A DNA stretch of 64,000 nt from Psychroflexus sp. MES1-P1E (lineage in GTDB: Bacteria; Bacteroidota; Bacteroidia; Flavobacteriales; Flavobacteriaceae): contig NZ_PJBS01000309.1 in NCBI RefSeq assembly GCF_002836055.1, positions 1 to 64,000 of the forward strand. Direction: 5' to 3'. Under the pieces are notes generated by a model. The model ran no database searches. It had not been told where the DNA came from and worked only from the letters and a program-made list of their open reading frames with translations. The number at the start of each line of letters is the position of its first letter. Within the stretch, counting starts at the first letter, position 1. The translations under genes and the position numbers were made by a program. Below are positions 45,162 through 54,934 of the stretch, piece by piece.

Positions 45162-46634
45162 ATGAAGTCACAAGCTGCCATTATAGGTTCTGGTATCGCC
45201 GGAATCGCTTCTGCTTTGCGCCTGAAAGCTAAAGGATATAAAGTCGATATATTTGAGCAAAATGACTACACAGGAGGTAAATTACATAGTATCACCAAAG
45301 GAGAATATCGGTTCGACTATGGTCCTTCTCTATTTACAATGCCTCACCTTGTGGATGAGTTGTTTGGATTATTCGATATCGATCCCAAAGAGTACTTTCA
45401 GTACACGAGAAAAGATACCATCTGCAATTACTTCTGGGAGGATGGAAAACGCTTTCAAGTAAATGCGAATACCAAAACCTTTATCAAAGAAGCTGCATTA
45501 AGTTTTGACGAACCTGAAGAACATCTAGAAGACTATCTAAAAAATACGAAAACCAAATATGATCTCACTTCAAAATTATTTTTGGAGAAATCACTTCATA
45601 AGTTTGATACTTATCTGTCAAAAGATACCTTAAAGGCCATTTTTAATGTAGGTAAATTACATTTGGACAGCAGTCTAAATGAAGTAAATAAAAGGTATTT
45701 TGACCATCCCAAGCTTATACAACTCTTTAATAGGTTTGCCACCTATAACGGTTCCTCCCCATATAAAACACCAGGAATTATGTCTATGATTCCACATCTT
45801 GAAATGAATTATGGGACATTTATTCCTAAACATGGGATGCATGATATTTCACAAAGTCTGACTCAGCTTGCTAAAGATGTTGGAATCTCCATTCATCTAA
45901 ACCAAAAGGTGGATGAAATCGTTTATGAAAACAATACCGCAAAAGCTTTAAAAATAAACGGAGACGACAAAGCTTTCGATCTTATCGTCTGTAATATGGA
46001 TGTCTATTCAGCTTACAACATCCTCCTCAAAAAGATAAAAGCTCCAAAAAAGACCTTAAGCCAAGAGCGCTCGAGTTCTGCTTTAATTTTCTACTGGGGA
46101 ATCAACAAAACTTTCCGAGAGCTAGACTTGCACAATATTCTATTTACAGAAGACTACGAAAAAGAGTTTGATCACTTATTTAATAAAAAAAACTTTGCAG
46201 AAGACCCTACAGTGTATATCAATATCTCTTCTAAGGAAGTGAAGGAAGATGCACAGGAAGGCCATGAAAACTGGTTTGTAATGGTCAATGCCCCTACCAA
46301 TTGTGGCCAAGATTGGACTGCTCAAACAACTTACATCAGAGAGAAAGTTATCGCGAAAATCAATAAATGTCTAGGCTCCAAAATAGAAAACCACATTGAA
46401 GTTGAACACGTCGTCACTCCAAGAGATATCGAGTTTGCAACCTCATCTTTTCAAGGTTCTTTGTATGGGACGTCCAGCAATAATAAATTCGCCTCTTTTT
46501 TAAGACATCCAAACTTTAGTTCTAAGCTAAGAAACTTATACTTTTGTGGAGGAAGTGTTCACCCTGGAGGAGGAATCCCCTTGTGTTTGCTTTCTGCCAA
46601 AATTGTTTCAGATTTAGTTCCACAACCACAATAA
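45162..46634 (+). CDS. crtD: 1-hydroxycarotenoid 3,4-desaturase CrtD
   Basis: A 490-residue CrtI-family desaturase, diverged from the CrtI at 42409: dinucleotide fold AIIGSGIAGIASALRLKAKG, FEQNDYTGGKLHSI, FDYGPSLFTMPHLVDELF, NRFATYNGSSPYKTPG, and C-terminal FCGGSVHPGGGIPLCLLSAK. The GGSVHPGGGIP ending is typical of CrtD/CrtI relatives acting on modified carotenoids. With cruF next to it, the predicted reaction is 3',4'-desaturation of 1'-hydroxy-gamma-carotene. Assignment rests on context plus the presence of a separate CrtI. Confidence 0.83.
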   Translation: MKSQAAIIGSGIAGIASALRLKAKGYKVDIFEQNDYTGGKLHSITKGEYRFDYGPSLFTMPHLVDELFGLFDIDPKEYFQYTRKDTICNYFWEDGKRFQVNANTKTFIKEAALSFDEPEEHLEDYLKNTKTKYDLTSKLFLEKSLHKFDTYLSKDTLKAIFNVGKLHLDSSLNEVNKRYFDHPKLIQLFNRFATYNGSSPYKTPGIMSMIPHLEMNYGTFIPKHGMHDISQSLTQLAKDVGISIHLNQKVDEIVYENNTAKALKINGDDKAFDLIVCNMDVYSAYNILLKKIKAPKKTLSQERSSSALIFYWGINKTFRELDLHNILFTEDYEKEFDHLFNKKNFAEDPTVYINISSKEVKEDAQEGHENWFVMVNAPTNCGQDWTAQTTYIREKVIAKINKCLGSKIENHIEVEHVVTPRDIEFATSSFQGSLYGTSSNNKFASFLRHPNFSSKLRNLYFCGGSVHPGGGIPLCLLSAKIVSDLVPQPQ

Positions 46635-47279
46635 ATGAAGAGTTTACCTCAACAACAGATTCGTTTATTCATAGCCATCGGCGTTCTATGGCTTTTTCAT
46701 GTTTCAGGTATAATTGGCATTAGCATAGGCTATCAGGACTGGTTCGCCAGTAGAACTGGTCTCAATTTGGTAATAATGTGTATTGCCTTAATTGCTTTCT
46801 ACCCTATGGATTCCATTAAAAAGTGGATCTTATTTTTTACATTTGGTGTGCTTGGAATATTAGTAGAATATCTAGGAGTAACTTTTGGTCTTTTCTTTGG
46901 AGACTATGCCTATGGTAATAATTTTGGTCCTAAGATTTTGGGAGTACCCTTACTTATTGGAGTCAATTGGGCTATGCTTACTTTTATTTGTGGTTCGATC
47001 GCTAATAAAGTATCGGACAATGTATTTCTTAAATCTCTACTAGGCACCTTTATGATGCTTTTCTTGGATTTGTTTATGGAAAAGGTAGCTCCCATTTTTG
47101 ACTTTTGGGAATTTACAGGTGGCTATGCGCCCATAGATAATTATATCGCTTGGGGAGTTATCTCTTTTATTTTTCATCTTATATTTCATCTATTCAAAGT
47201 CAAAGGCAACTTTTTGATTTCGCTTCACTTATATATAGTTCAACTCGTCTTTTTTATCTATTTCTATGTCTACTTTTAA
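46635..47279 (+). CDS. cruF: Carotenoid 1,2-hydratase CruF
   Basis: A 214-residue membrane protein with about seven hydrophobic segments and the CruF/DUF422 pattern: EYLGVTFGLFFGDYAYGNNFGPKILGVPLLIGVNW (positions about 75-110; conserved Glu, GDY and GVPLLIGVNW) and FMEKVAPIFDFWEFTGGYAPIDNYIAWG near 140-168. CruF hydrates the psi end group to a 1'-hydroxyl. It begins right after the crtD stop and overlaps crtY by 14 bases. Confidence 0.9.
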   Translation: MKSLPQQQIRLFIAIGVLWLFHVSGIIGISIGYQDWFASRTGLNLVIMCIALIAFYPMDSIKKWILFFTFGVLGILVEYLGVTFGLFFGDYAYGNNFGPKILGVPLLIGVNWAMLTFICGSIANKVSDNVFLKSLLGTFMMLFLDLFMEKVAPIFDFWEFTGGYAPIDNYIAWGVISFIFHLIFHLFKVKGNFLISLHLYIVQLVFFIYFYVYF

Positions 47280-48426
47280 TTATAATTATATAATCATAGG
47301 AGCTGGAGCCGCAGGATTAAACCTAGCTTTAGCTATGAATGAAGATGATTTTTTTAAGGACAAAAAGATTCTGATTTTAGACAAAGTCAAAAAAACTGAA
47401 AACGATAGAACTTGGTGTTTTTGGGAAAAAGGGAATGGCAAGTGGGATCACATCGTTTCTAAAACTTGGAAGAAATCTATAGTTACTGCCAAAGGTGAAG
47501 ACATCAATTTTGATTTAAAAAAGTATACTTACAAGATGTTGAGATCAGCTGATTTTTATCAATTTGCCAAAACAACACTCGACACTTCCACTATAGACTG
47601 GAAAACAGAAGATGTACAAAAGGTAGTTCAAAACCAAGATAAAGCTGTCGTGACCACTCCTGAAAATGAGTACATGGCCGATTTTGTATTTGATAGTAGA
47701 ATTCCATCGCTTTATACTTTAGACCATTCAGACTCTCTCAGTATCGCTCAGCATTTTAAAGGGTGGATTATCGAAACTGAGAAAGAAGTCTTTGATGACA
47801 CTCAGTTTACAATGATGGATTATAGCATCAAAGATGGTGAAACCACTAGCTTTACTTATGTTCTTCCTATGTCTCCTACTAAAGCACTAGTAGAATTTAC
47901 GTATTTCAGTCCAAATGTGGTGAGTGAAGCCACTTATGACCACTATTTAAAAAGATATATTTCAGAAAAACTTCACCAGCAAAATTATAAAATCTTAGAG
48001 ACTGAAAAGGGAGTGATCCCGATGACGAATTTTCCCTTTGAAAATTTTAATCAAAAACACATTATCAAAATTGGAACAGCGGGAGGATGGGTAAAAGCTT
48101 CTTCTGGGTATTCCTTTAAAAATTGTGAGAAAAAAAGTAAGAAAATCGTCGTGTTTTTAAAGTCAAAACCTGACTATTATAACAACTCCTCCTCTGCTAA
48201 ATTTAAACATTACGATAAAATTTTCTTAGAGGTCCTCAGCAAAGAGAATCATTTTGGCGAGGAGCTCTTCTATCGCATGTATAAAAACAATTCTATAAAG
48301 ACAATCTTTAGATTTTTGGACGAAAGGTCGGTATTTTCTGAAGATTTAAAAATCATTCTCAATCTGAGTTCTTTACCGTTTATCAATGCATTTTTAAGAC
48401 ACGTTAAAAGTGGACTTAAAACTTAA
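47266..48426 (+). CDS. crtY: Lycopene beta-cyclase CrtY
   Basis: A 386-residue flavoprotein of the CrtY family: N-terminal dinucleotide motif YIIIGAGAAGLNLALAMN (near 8-25), DRTWCFWEKGNGKWD near 46-60, FDSRIPSLY near 143-151, and PMTNFPFEN with GTAGGWVKASSGYSF near 252-285. It forms beta rings on lycopene; a monocyclic product is expected because CruF competes for the other end. It is the last gene of the operon; its stop overlaps that of the convergent crtA-type gene by 4 bases. Confidence 0.92.
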   Translation: MSTFNYNYIIIGAGAAGLNLALAMNEDDFFKDKKILILDKVKKTENDRTWCFWEKGNGKWDHIVSKTWKKSIVTAKGEDINFDLKKYTYKMLRSADFYQFAKTTLDTSTIDWKTEDVQKVVQNQDKAVVTTPENEYMADFVFDSRIPSLYTLDHSDSLSIAQHFKGWIIETEKEVFDDTQFTMMDYSIKDGETTSFTYVLPMSPTKALVEFTYFSPNVVSEATYDHYLKRYISEKLHQQNYKILETEKGVIPMTNFPFENFNQKHIIKIGTAGGWVKASSGYSFKNCEKKSKKIVVFLKSKPDYYNNSSSAKFKHYDKIFLEVLSKENHFGEELFYRMYKNNSIKTIFRFLDERSVFSEDLKIILNLSSLPFINAFLRHVKSGLKT

Positions 48427-49109
48427 CCCCCTTTTAAAGTGACTTTTTTCTGAATTCGAAATCTAGAAAATAGCTCCTCACTGTACCAGTCGAATTCTCT
48501 CGTTTTTTGAATTGCTTTGATATGTTCTTGACTTTGATAAGCATAAGCTTTAAGACTCGCTAAATCTTCCCAAACGCTAAAAGTTGCCATTTCCACAAAA
48601 GGGAGTTCACCAAAGCCTTTCGTATAAATCAACCCACTAGTGTTTTCTAGGGGTTTTTGAGATTCCGGAACGTATTTCCAGAATTTCATTAGCATGTTAG
48701 TCTTGATACTGGCTCTTGTAATAACCGCAATTTCAGAATCCGGATCCATCTCCTTTACATTTACAGTAGATTCAAAAGGGTTTTTAGAATTCCATAAGCC
48801 TCTGGCTTGAATGCTTTCCATATAATAAACCTGCATCTTATCTGCATGGTTTTGATAAGCTTTACTGAGCTTATGAGTTTCAAAAAAAGTTTGAGCAGCA
48901 TCTTCTGACTCCCACACTTGTAAAACCGAATACACACTCCAATCTGGAAAAGGATTGAAATTATCTTTTCCGCTACCCATAAGCTTATAAAAACTAAGTC
49001 CTTTTACAGATTTCATATAGGTATGCCCAAACTGCATCATGGACAAGGCCCAGAATTTGTTAGAAAATCTTTTATAGCTTAAAACAGTAAGGGTGGTGAT
49101 TTGGGACAT
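48423..49109 (-). CDS. crtA: CrtA-type carotenoid monooxygenase, probable 2'-hydroxylase of myxol synthesis
   Basis: A 228-residue soluble protein resembling spheroidene monooxygenase CrtA: repeated FSVWED/VLQVWES-like ferredoxin-fold halves (SVYSVLQVWESEDAAQTFFE near 58-77; FVEMATFSVWEDLASLKAYAY near 172-192), EIAVITRASIK, and RGLWNSKNPF. A crtA-related gene of a marine flavobacterium is known to encode the carotenoid 2-hydroxylase making myxol, and this gene sits convergent with the crt operon. No heme or metal motif is visible. It has its own promoter, so it is outside the MerR-led transcript. Confidence 0.83.
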   Translation of the reverse strand: MSQITTLTVLSYKRFSNKFWALSMMQFGHTYMKSVKGLSFYKLMGSGKDNFNPFPDWSVYSVLQVWESEDAAQTFFETHKLSKAYQNHADKMQVYYMESIQARGLWNSKNPFESTVNVKEMDPDSEIAVITRASIKTNMLMKFWKYVPESQKPLENTSGLIYTKGFGELPFVEMATFSVWEDLASLKAYAYQSQEHIKAIQKTREFDWYSEELFSRFRIQKKVTLKGG

Positions 49110-49127
49110 AGTAAATTATAAAAACAA

Positions 49128-49165
49128 AGATGAAAACTATTTTGTACTAAACATAGTTTTCATCT
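49128..49165 (-). terminator. Intrinsic terminator of the S9 peptidase unit
   Basis: A perfect 12-bp stem (49128-49139 with 49154-49165) around a 14-base loop, followed on the minus strand by TTGTTTTTATAA. It lies 60 bases past the S9 stop and 19 bases ahead of the crtA-type start, separating the two genes. Confidence 0.8.
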
Positions 49166-49225
49166 CTATTTTATCAAATCTTAAACATAAGTGGATAACC
49201 TAAATCGAAATTTAAAAGTGGATTA

Positions 49226-51271
49226 TTATTCTTTATGCTTATCGAACCAACTGGTGATGTACCCCACTTTCCTAAACAAGTTACTGGGTTTCCCTGCAAT
49301 GCCGTGACCAGAACCAGCAATACGTACCATAACCGCCTCAATCCCTTGTAATTTTAAGGCCGCATAGTACTGCTCGGTTTCACTCATTGGGGTTCTGTAG
49401 TCTTGTTGGCCTGTTAATAACATTGTTGGGGTTTTGACATTTCCAACCAAAGAAATCGGTGAAAATTTCAAATACTCCTCTGGGTTTTCCCAAGGTTTAT
49501 TTTTGAACCAGTACTTGGCAAAAAATGGAGAACCATCTGCCGTCAGGACAAAACTGTACCAATTGATGACTGGCTTTGCCACTACAGAAGCTTTAAATCT
49601 ATCGGTTTTACCAATAGACCAAGCGGTAAGGACTCCTCCCCCACTTCCGCCTGTAATATAAAGTTGGTCTGTATTGATATAACCTTGGTCGACCACATAA
49701 TCTGTCGCATCCATCAAATCATTATAATCTTCACTTGGATAATTGTGATTGATATAGGCCGCAAAATCTTCCCCATAACTTGTACTTCCTCTAGGATTTG
49801 TATATACCACGACATATCCTCTACTCGCCATAAATTGTAATTCTGGTGAAAATCGAGAACCATAATTGGTATACGGACCACCGTGTATTTCAAGAATCAT
49901 AGGATATGTCTTAGAAGGATCAAAATTGGGAGGCGTGAGAATCCAGCCTTGTACTTTAAAATCATCTACTGAAGACTCCACCCAAAACTCCTCAACCTTT
50001 CCTGTTTTTTTTGACTTTAATAAATTGGCATTTAAATTTGTGAGACGTTTGGTCTCTCTAGTAGATTTTTGAGAAACAACAGCTAATTCTGCAGGTGTCG
50101 AAGTGGTCACATAAGAAAAGGCCAGTTTTCCTTTGTCGGAGACTGAATAGGTTCCACCACCATACGGGCGACCAATACTTGGAGAACCTAAGTTTTCTGC
50201 CACTGTAGAGACCTCACCTTTCAGGTTGATTTGTCCAACTTTGCTATTGCCTTCTTCATCATATCGAAAATAAATAGACTTACCATCTTTGGCCCAAGTG
50301 ATCGAAGAGATATCTTGTGCAAAGCCCTTGGAAAGGATTTCTAACTCAGCTCCGTCTCTTGACATCAGATATAGCTTGGTGAGTTGATAACCCACAAATT
50401 TATCGTCGAATCCTGTATAAGCGATATGCTCACCATCAGGTGAAACTTTTGGAGAGTAAAACGGCCCTCTTGTGCTGGTCAATTGTTTACTTACTCCTGT
50501 TTCAATGTGCTGTTCAAAAATTTGTTCATTATTTGGGTCCACTTCAGCATCCTCAGACTTATTTACAGTGTATAAGATATGCTTCCCGTCTGGAGTCCAA
50601 GAAGATGAACCAAATTGATGAGAACCAGAAGTTAATTGTCGAGCCGTTCCGCCTTCAGCAGAAATCACAAAGATATGACTGTACCCCTCTTGCACATAGC
50701 CCCCACCATCTCGTCTGTATACCGCTTTATCTATAACGTCTGCTCCTTTTTCCCACTCAGCACCATTGGGAGGTGTAGGAATTTTGGGCTGGATAGCTTT
50801 AGAAGACTCAGGAACAAATTTGCTAAATAAGAGTTGTGTCCCATCGGGAGACCAACTAATGTTGGATGGACTTTCAGTAAAATTCGTCAATGCAGCTGTG
50901 GTCTTAGACTCTACCCAATAGACATAGAGTTGGTTAGACCCATCTTGATTGGACGTAAAAGCAAACTTATCACCTTGCGGAGACCAGTTGACATTCCCAT
51001 GGTATTTGGTCCCGGAGGTGATAGGATAGTGAGTTTCACCATCAAACGAAGTGTGCCATAAGTTGACCAATCGGCTATCGGTCATCACATCAAATTGATG
51101 CCTTTCGTAAATAATTGTTTCACCATCTGGAGAAATCTCTGGATTACCGACCATTTGCAAATCAAAAAGATCCATATAATCAAAAAAGCCATCAGGGACT
51201 TGAGCTTTCAGTTGGGTGGTAGCCATCAAAAAGATAGCAAGGATGTAACTGCTTAAACGTAATGTAGTCAT
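49226..51271 (-). CDS. S9 family (prolyl oligopeptidase/acylaminoacyl) peptidase
   Basis: A 681-residue exported serine peptidase, started at the ATG at 51271 because that gives a proper signal peptide (SYILAIFLMATTQLKAQ); extending to 51367 would run into the amidase gene. Residues 40-390 are a WD40-like beta-propeller with repeated SPDG-type turns. The C-terminal alpha/beta-hydrolase has the nucleophile in GGSGGGVLTAW near 540, Asp in GQQDYRTPMSE near 630 and His in GSGHGIAG near 660. It lies 10 bases after the amidase. Confidence 0.92.
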   Translation of the reverse strand: MTTLRLSSYILAIFLMATTQLKAQVPDGFFDYMDLFDLQMVGNPEISPDGETIIYERHQFDVMTDSRLVNLWHTSFDGETHYPITSGTKYHGNVNWSPQGDKFAFTSNQDGSNQLYVYWVESKTTAALTNFTESPSNISWSPDGTQLLFSKFVPESSKAIQPKIPTPPNGAEWEKGADVIDKAVYRRDGGGYVQEGYSHIFVISAEGGTARQLTSGSHQFGSSSWTPDGKHILYTVNKSEDAEVDPNNEQIFEQHIETGVSKQLTSTRGPFYSPKVSPDGEHIAYTGFDDKFVGYQLTKLYLMSRDGAELEILSKGFAQDISSITWAKDGKSIYFRYDEEGNSKVGQINLKGEVSTVAENLGSPSIGRPYGGGTYSVSDKGKLAFSYVTTSTPAELAVVSQKSTRETKRLTNLNANLLKSKKTGKVEEFWVESSVDDFKVQGWILTPPNFDPSKTYPMILEIHGGPYTNYGSRFSPELQFMASRGYVVVYTNPRGSTSYGEDFAAYINHNYPSEDYNDLMDATDYVVDQGYINTDQLYITGGSGGGVLTAWSIGKTDRFKASVVAKPVINWYSFVLTADGSPFFAKYWFKNKPWENPEEYLKFSPISLVGNVKTPTMLLTGQQDYRTPMSETEQYYAALKLQGIEAVMVRIAGSGHGIAGKPSNLFRKVGYITSWFDKHKE

Positions 51272-51281
51272 AGGTATAGAT

Positions 51282-52925
51282 TTAGTTGGAATATTTTTTA
51301 GGGGGTAACCGATAGTTGGTATTTTGCTCAAAAAGTTTAGCATAACTAAACAAATCGGACTCTTCATAAGGTTGTGCTATAAAGGTAAGACCTTTAGGCT
51401 CTCCTTCAGAAGTGTAGCCCATAGGTACCGTAAGTCCTGGATATTTTGCTACAGCAGCTTGACCTGCATTATAATTATTAATCGATAAAATTGCATCTAA
51501 CCTATTCGCCAACATTGTAGCCTCAAAATAAGCAACACCAGCTTTATAGAGATAGTCTCTTATGTTTTGAAGCTCCTCTTCAGATAAGTTTAAATCTTCA
51601 ATCCCGTCAAACCTAGCTTGTCCATAAGGGATTCTAACTAAATTATCTTCTAGGTTAAATTGAATTACCTCAGCTGTAGATTTTACAGTAACGTTTTCAG
51701 ACGTATAAGCTTTTAAATAGTTGGCAAGATCTATTTTCATATCTCCACTCAATAGTTGAGTAAAGCCCTCAAAATCCATAGGCTTGGGATCGATTTCAAT
51801 AAGTTCAGCACCTAATGTCTTGAGATCTTCAAGGGCTCTGAGGTATAAGGAATCTTCAAGATAACTGGTATACACTCCAAATCTTAAGTTCTTTAAATCT
51901 GCTCTAGGATCTATCTCCCACGGCACGGCAGCGCCTGATTTTGCAGAGGCCATTGCTGAAAACACAATAGAATTATCCCTTATGGTTTTGGTTATAGGTC
52001 CAGGAGTGTCCAATGTACTCGAGATGGGCACAATCCCTTCCTGACTCAAGACACCAACGGTAGGTTTTAGGCCTACAGCCGATTGCTGACTTGAGGGTGA
52101 AAGAATAGAACCCGAGGTTTCTGTCCCTATGGCAGCTACTGCATAGTTGGCAGCGACACTTACCGCACTTCCAGAGCTCGATCCTCCAGTATCAAAGATT
52201 CCCGGTCCGTATGGATTTAAAGTCTGGCCACCGACAGCACTATATCCGTTTGGACAGCCATCACAGAGAAAATTAGCCCACTCACTTAAGTTGGCTTTTC
52301 CTAAAATAAGAGCGCCGTGAGATTTTAAATTGGTGACAATCTCTGCATCGGTTTTGGTTTGGTTATTTATTAAGGCCACGGCACCAGCTGTGGTGATCAT
52401 ATTTTTGGTATTGATATTATCCTTCAATAAAATGGGCATCCCATAGATAGGATGTTGCCCTTTGGCCTGAAACCCGTCTAGCTCTTCCGCTTGAGCCACC
52501 ACCTTGGGATTGATGGAAATGATCGCATTAAGCGCTAAGGTTTTGTTACTCTCGGTATCTGCAATCCGGAATAGATACCATTGCGTTAAACTCTTATAAG
52601 TAAGAGTTCCGTCATCAATATGATTTTGAATTGAAATAATGTCTTGGTCTAAGATGTAAGGCGTAAGCTTTACGTACTGCTCTTTAGAAAAGCCATTAAG
52701 TTGAGAAGTGATGGTTTCTAAAATTACATTCCGATCGGAAACTTTAGACTGTACAAGTTGATAGCGCAAACGCTCAGATGCGTTGTCGGCACTAAAGTCT
52801 ATTAAACTCGTTTCATCATAAGGTATCCAAGCCTCAAATTCTGGAGAAGAGTTGTGTTTACAAGCGCTTAGACTTAAAATAAAAAGGATAACAATAGGTA
52901 ATGAATTAAACTTAAACTGGTGCAT
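51282..52925 (-). CDS. Amidase (amidase-signature family) lipoprotein
   Basis: A 547-residue hydrolase with a lipoprotein signal ([11 protein letters not shown], Cys near 22). The Ser-cisSer-Lys triad is visible: Lys in [13 protein letters not shown] near 168, then [36 protein letters not shown] near 240-275 (given as positions; GGSSSGSA and the Ser of TSGSI are the key residues). Unlike GatA it is exported and has no gatB/gatC nearby, so it likely acts on extracellular amides or peptides. It is probably co-transcribed with the S9 peptidase. Confidence 0.9.
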   Translation of the reverse strand: MHQFKFNSLPIVILFILSLSACKHNSSPEFEAWIPYDETSLIDFSADNASERLRYQLVQSKVSDRNVILETITSQLNGFSKEQYVKLTPYILDQDIISIQNHIDDGTLTYKSLTQWYLFRIADTESNKTLALNAIISINPKVVAQAEELDGFQAKGQHPIYGMPILLKDNINTKNMITTAGAVALINNQTKTDAEIVTNLKSHGALILGKANLSEWANFLCDGCPNGYSAVGGQTLNPYGPGIFDTGGSSSGSAVSVAANYAVAAIGTETSGSILSPSSQQSAVGLKPTVGVLSQEGIVPISSTLDTPGPITKTIRDNSIVFSAMASAKSGAAVPWEIDPRADLKNLRFGVYTSYLEDSLYLRALEDLKTLGAELIEIDPKPMDFEGFTQLLSGDMKIDLANYLKAYTSENVTVKSTAEVIQFNLEDNLVRIPYGQARFDGIEDLNLSEEELQNIRDYLYKAGVAYFEATMLANRLDAILSINNYNAGQAAVAKYPGLTVPMGYTSEGEPKGLTFIAQPYEESDLFSYAKLFEQNTNYRLPPKKYSN

Positions 52926-53194
52926 GAATAAATTTTAAAAGTGATATTTGAGCCTAAAAATAGCATAATTTTAGGGTTCAATTGGTTTCAATTCAATTAT
53001 TTAAGTTAAAACCTACCCAATAATAAGTATTGTGTAATCTTAATATTATCCCTATTTTTATGAAATATTTATAATTTACTAATTTTGATTACTAGTAAAC
53101 GCTGTTAGTTACTATTTCATCCCTAATTTTGGTAACACTATCTCAGGGTATTTTTGTAGGTGATCAATTTTTAACCTTAACCTATTTTAAGCTT

Positions 53195-53551
53195 ATGATT
53201 ATGAAACGACTGAATCTCCTAGAAATATTAAAGAAAAAGTATCCCAACAGCATTAACCCTAAACTCATTTATGTAGGGCTCCTCCAAACGTCTAAAGACG
53301 TTTTTCTAGAGAAAATACTCGATAACGAACCGGAACGTTTGGTACAGCATAATCTGGAGCAGATTTACGATAAAAAGTTGGTGCATTTCCAACCTATTCT
53401 CCAAGGCTGCCTTTTTAACCCACTTATTCCTATCGATGATAATGCCACTCGGTTTTTATTACAAATGGATCCATTGAGTATTATGCTAAACTTTAAAGAT
53501 GTTTTTACTGAAGACGCTACCGATCGCCTATTTAAGTATATTGAAAATTGA
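53195..53551 (+). CDS. Hypothetical protein
   Basis: A 118-residue protein read from the ATG at 53195 (MIMKRLNLLEILKKKYPN); a longer TTG reading from 53129 is less likely. It is cytosolic, with no signal peptide, no membrane segment and no motif I recognise. Content is Leu-, Asp- and Pro-rich with predicted helices. A TAATTTTG at 53124-53131 could be its promoter element. The following lipoprotein gene starts near its end. I do not recognise the family. Confidence 0.5.
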   Translation: MIMKRLNLLEILKKKYPNSINPKLIYVGLLQTSKDVFLEKILDNEPERLVQHNLEQIYDKKLVHFQPILQGCLFNPLIPIDDNATRFLLQMDPLSIMLNFKDVFTEDATDRLFKYIEN

Positions 53552-53585
53552 GAAAACTGCCGTAAAACCCGTCATCTCTTTTCTG

Positions 53586-54707
53586 TTGAAATTCAGCCTA
53601 TCTTACAAACTTATCATTCTTTTAGTCCTTCTACAAAGTTTATCCTCCTGTAAAGTTGGGCGGTTTATCGTTTATAATTTTGCAGATATCAACGACCATA
53701 AAAAATTTCCATCAAGATCTATAAAAAAAGATTCTATCAGCTTCCAATTTACAGAGGCCAAAATTTCCATAATACCAGATTCTGTTACGGTTAGAAAAGA
53801 GAAAACCAGTTTTGAAACCTATCTAGAAGATAACAAAACCGTAGCGTTTTTAGTGATTAGAAACGATACCCTTCTATATGAAAACTATTGGTATGACTAT
53901 AACCGCTCTTCTATCGTACCGTCATTTTCTATGGCCAAATCGGTGACCTCTATCCTTATAGGCATTGCAATAGACGAAGGGCTTATCACTTCTGTAGACG
54001 AACCGGTAACCACGTATATCCCAGAGCTAAAAGACAATAGGTTTAACGAGGTAAGTCTTGAGCATCTGCTCCAGATGACCTCCGGGCTAAAATTTAACGA
54101 AGGTTACTACAATCCTTTTGGGACGGTCGCTACCTTTTATTACGGGAGACGCCTTAGGAAGGCTATTGAAAAGCTAGAACTTGAGAATCCTCCAGGAGTT
54201 GGGTTTAGCTATACTAGCGGCGAAGCACAATTGCTAGGCTTGGTTTTGGAACGAGCGCTCAATGGGCAGACCCTCTCTTCGTATCTGGAAGAGAAATTGT
54301 GGAAACCTCTCCAAATGGAATATGATGCCAGCTGGAGCATAGATAAAAAGAAAAACGGACTGGAGAAAACCTTTTGTTGCCTAAATGCCAGAGCACGTGA
54401 TTTTGCCAAGCTGGGCCGACTCTACCTCAACAAAGGAAACTGGAACGGACAACAGATTGTGTCTAAAGCATGGGTAGAGCGCTCTACAGCGATTGATACG
54501 ACCAACGGGAGTTCTTGGGAGTACCAATACCAGTGGTGGATTCCTACCAAAACCGGTGACTTTATGGCCGAAGGAATTCTAGGCCAGTATGTCTACGTAG
54601 ACCCCAAAACCAACTTGATTATCGTAAGACTGGGGAAAAGTAATGGTGATACTAATTTTGAAAGTCTTTTTATAAGTATGAGTTCGTATTATAAAACGCA
54701 AAATTAA
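53586..54707 (+). CDS. Serine hydrolase, class C beta-lactamase family, lipoprotein
   Basis: A 373-residue protein of the beta-lactamase/DD-peptidase fold. The TTG at 53586 gives a clean lipoprotein signal (YKLIILLVLLQSLSSC); a TTG at 53541 overlapping the previous gene is the alternative. The catalytic Ser-x-x-Lys is FSMAKSVTS near residues 113-121, the YxN/YxG-type motif is FSYTSGEA near 210, and LLQMTSGLKF near 165 is typical of this group. The true substrate may be a peptide or ester rather than a beta-lactam. Confidence 0.85.
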   Translation: MKFSLSYKLIILLVLLQSLSSCKVGRFIVYNFADINDHKKFPSRSIKKDSISFQFTEAKISIIPDSVTVRKEKTSFETYLEDNKTVAFLVIRNDTLLYENYWYDYNRSSIVPSFSMAKSVTSILIGIAIDEGLITSVDEPVTTYIPELKDNRFNEVSLEHLLQMTSGLKFNEGYYNPFGTVATFYYGRRLRKAIEKLELENPPGVGFSYTSGEAQLLGLVLERALNGQTLSSYLEEKLWKPLQMEYDASWSIDKKKNGLEKTFCCLNARARDFAKLGRLYLNKGNWNGQQIVSKAWVERSTAIDTTNGSSWEYQYQWWIPTKTGDFMAEGILGQYVYVDPKTNLIIVRLGKSNGDTNFESLFISMSSYYKTQN

Positions 54708-54934
54708 AAAAGAATAAATTTAAAGAAGTTGAGTAATCAGTCAATTTCACTCCAGGCAATTACCACACCCTACATTATTTACATATCTAAAATGTTCCAA
54801 TGAAAAAAAAGTTGTTAAAAAATCAAGTCATAACTTCTGGAGTCACTTTGCTTCTCAGGAATATGTAGATATTATATTCTTAACTAAAAAACGTATACTT
54901 AGAAAACTTATAAGTAGAAAAACGTTTACAGATC

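Noticed and set aside
49190-49199. GTGGATAA, close to a DnaA box
   Set aside because: A single site; no cluster, AT-rich unwinding element or replication gene nearby, so no origin is proposed.
51272-51367. N-terminal extension of the S9 peptidase
   Set aside because: It overlaps the amidase stop and would bury the signal peptide; the ATG at 51271 fits the family.
52980-53130. Two TAATTTTG promoter-like words (53080-53087 and 53124-53131)
   Set aside because: Neither has a -33 TTTG at the right spacing in this AT-rich gap, so neither is listed as a promoter.
54800-54868. Short frame starting MKKKLLKNQVITSG
   Set aside because: Only about 22 codons, no homologous feel and no neighbour support; the 54708-54934 gap shows nothing else I can call.
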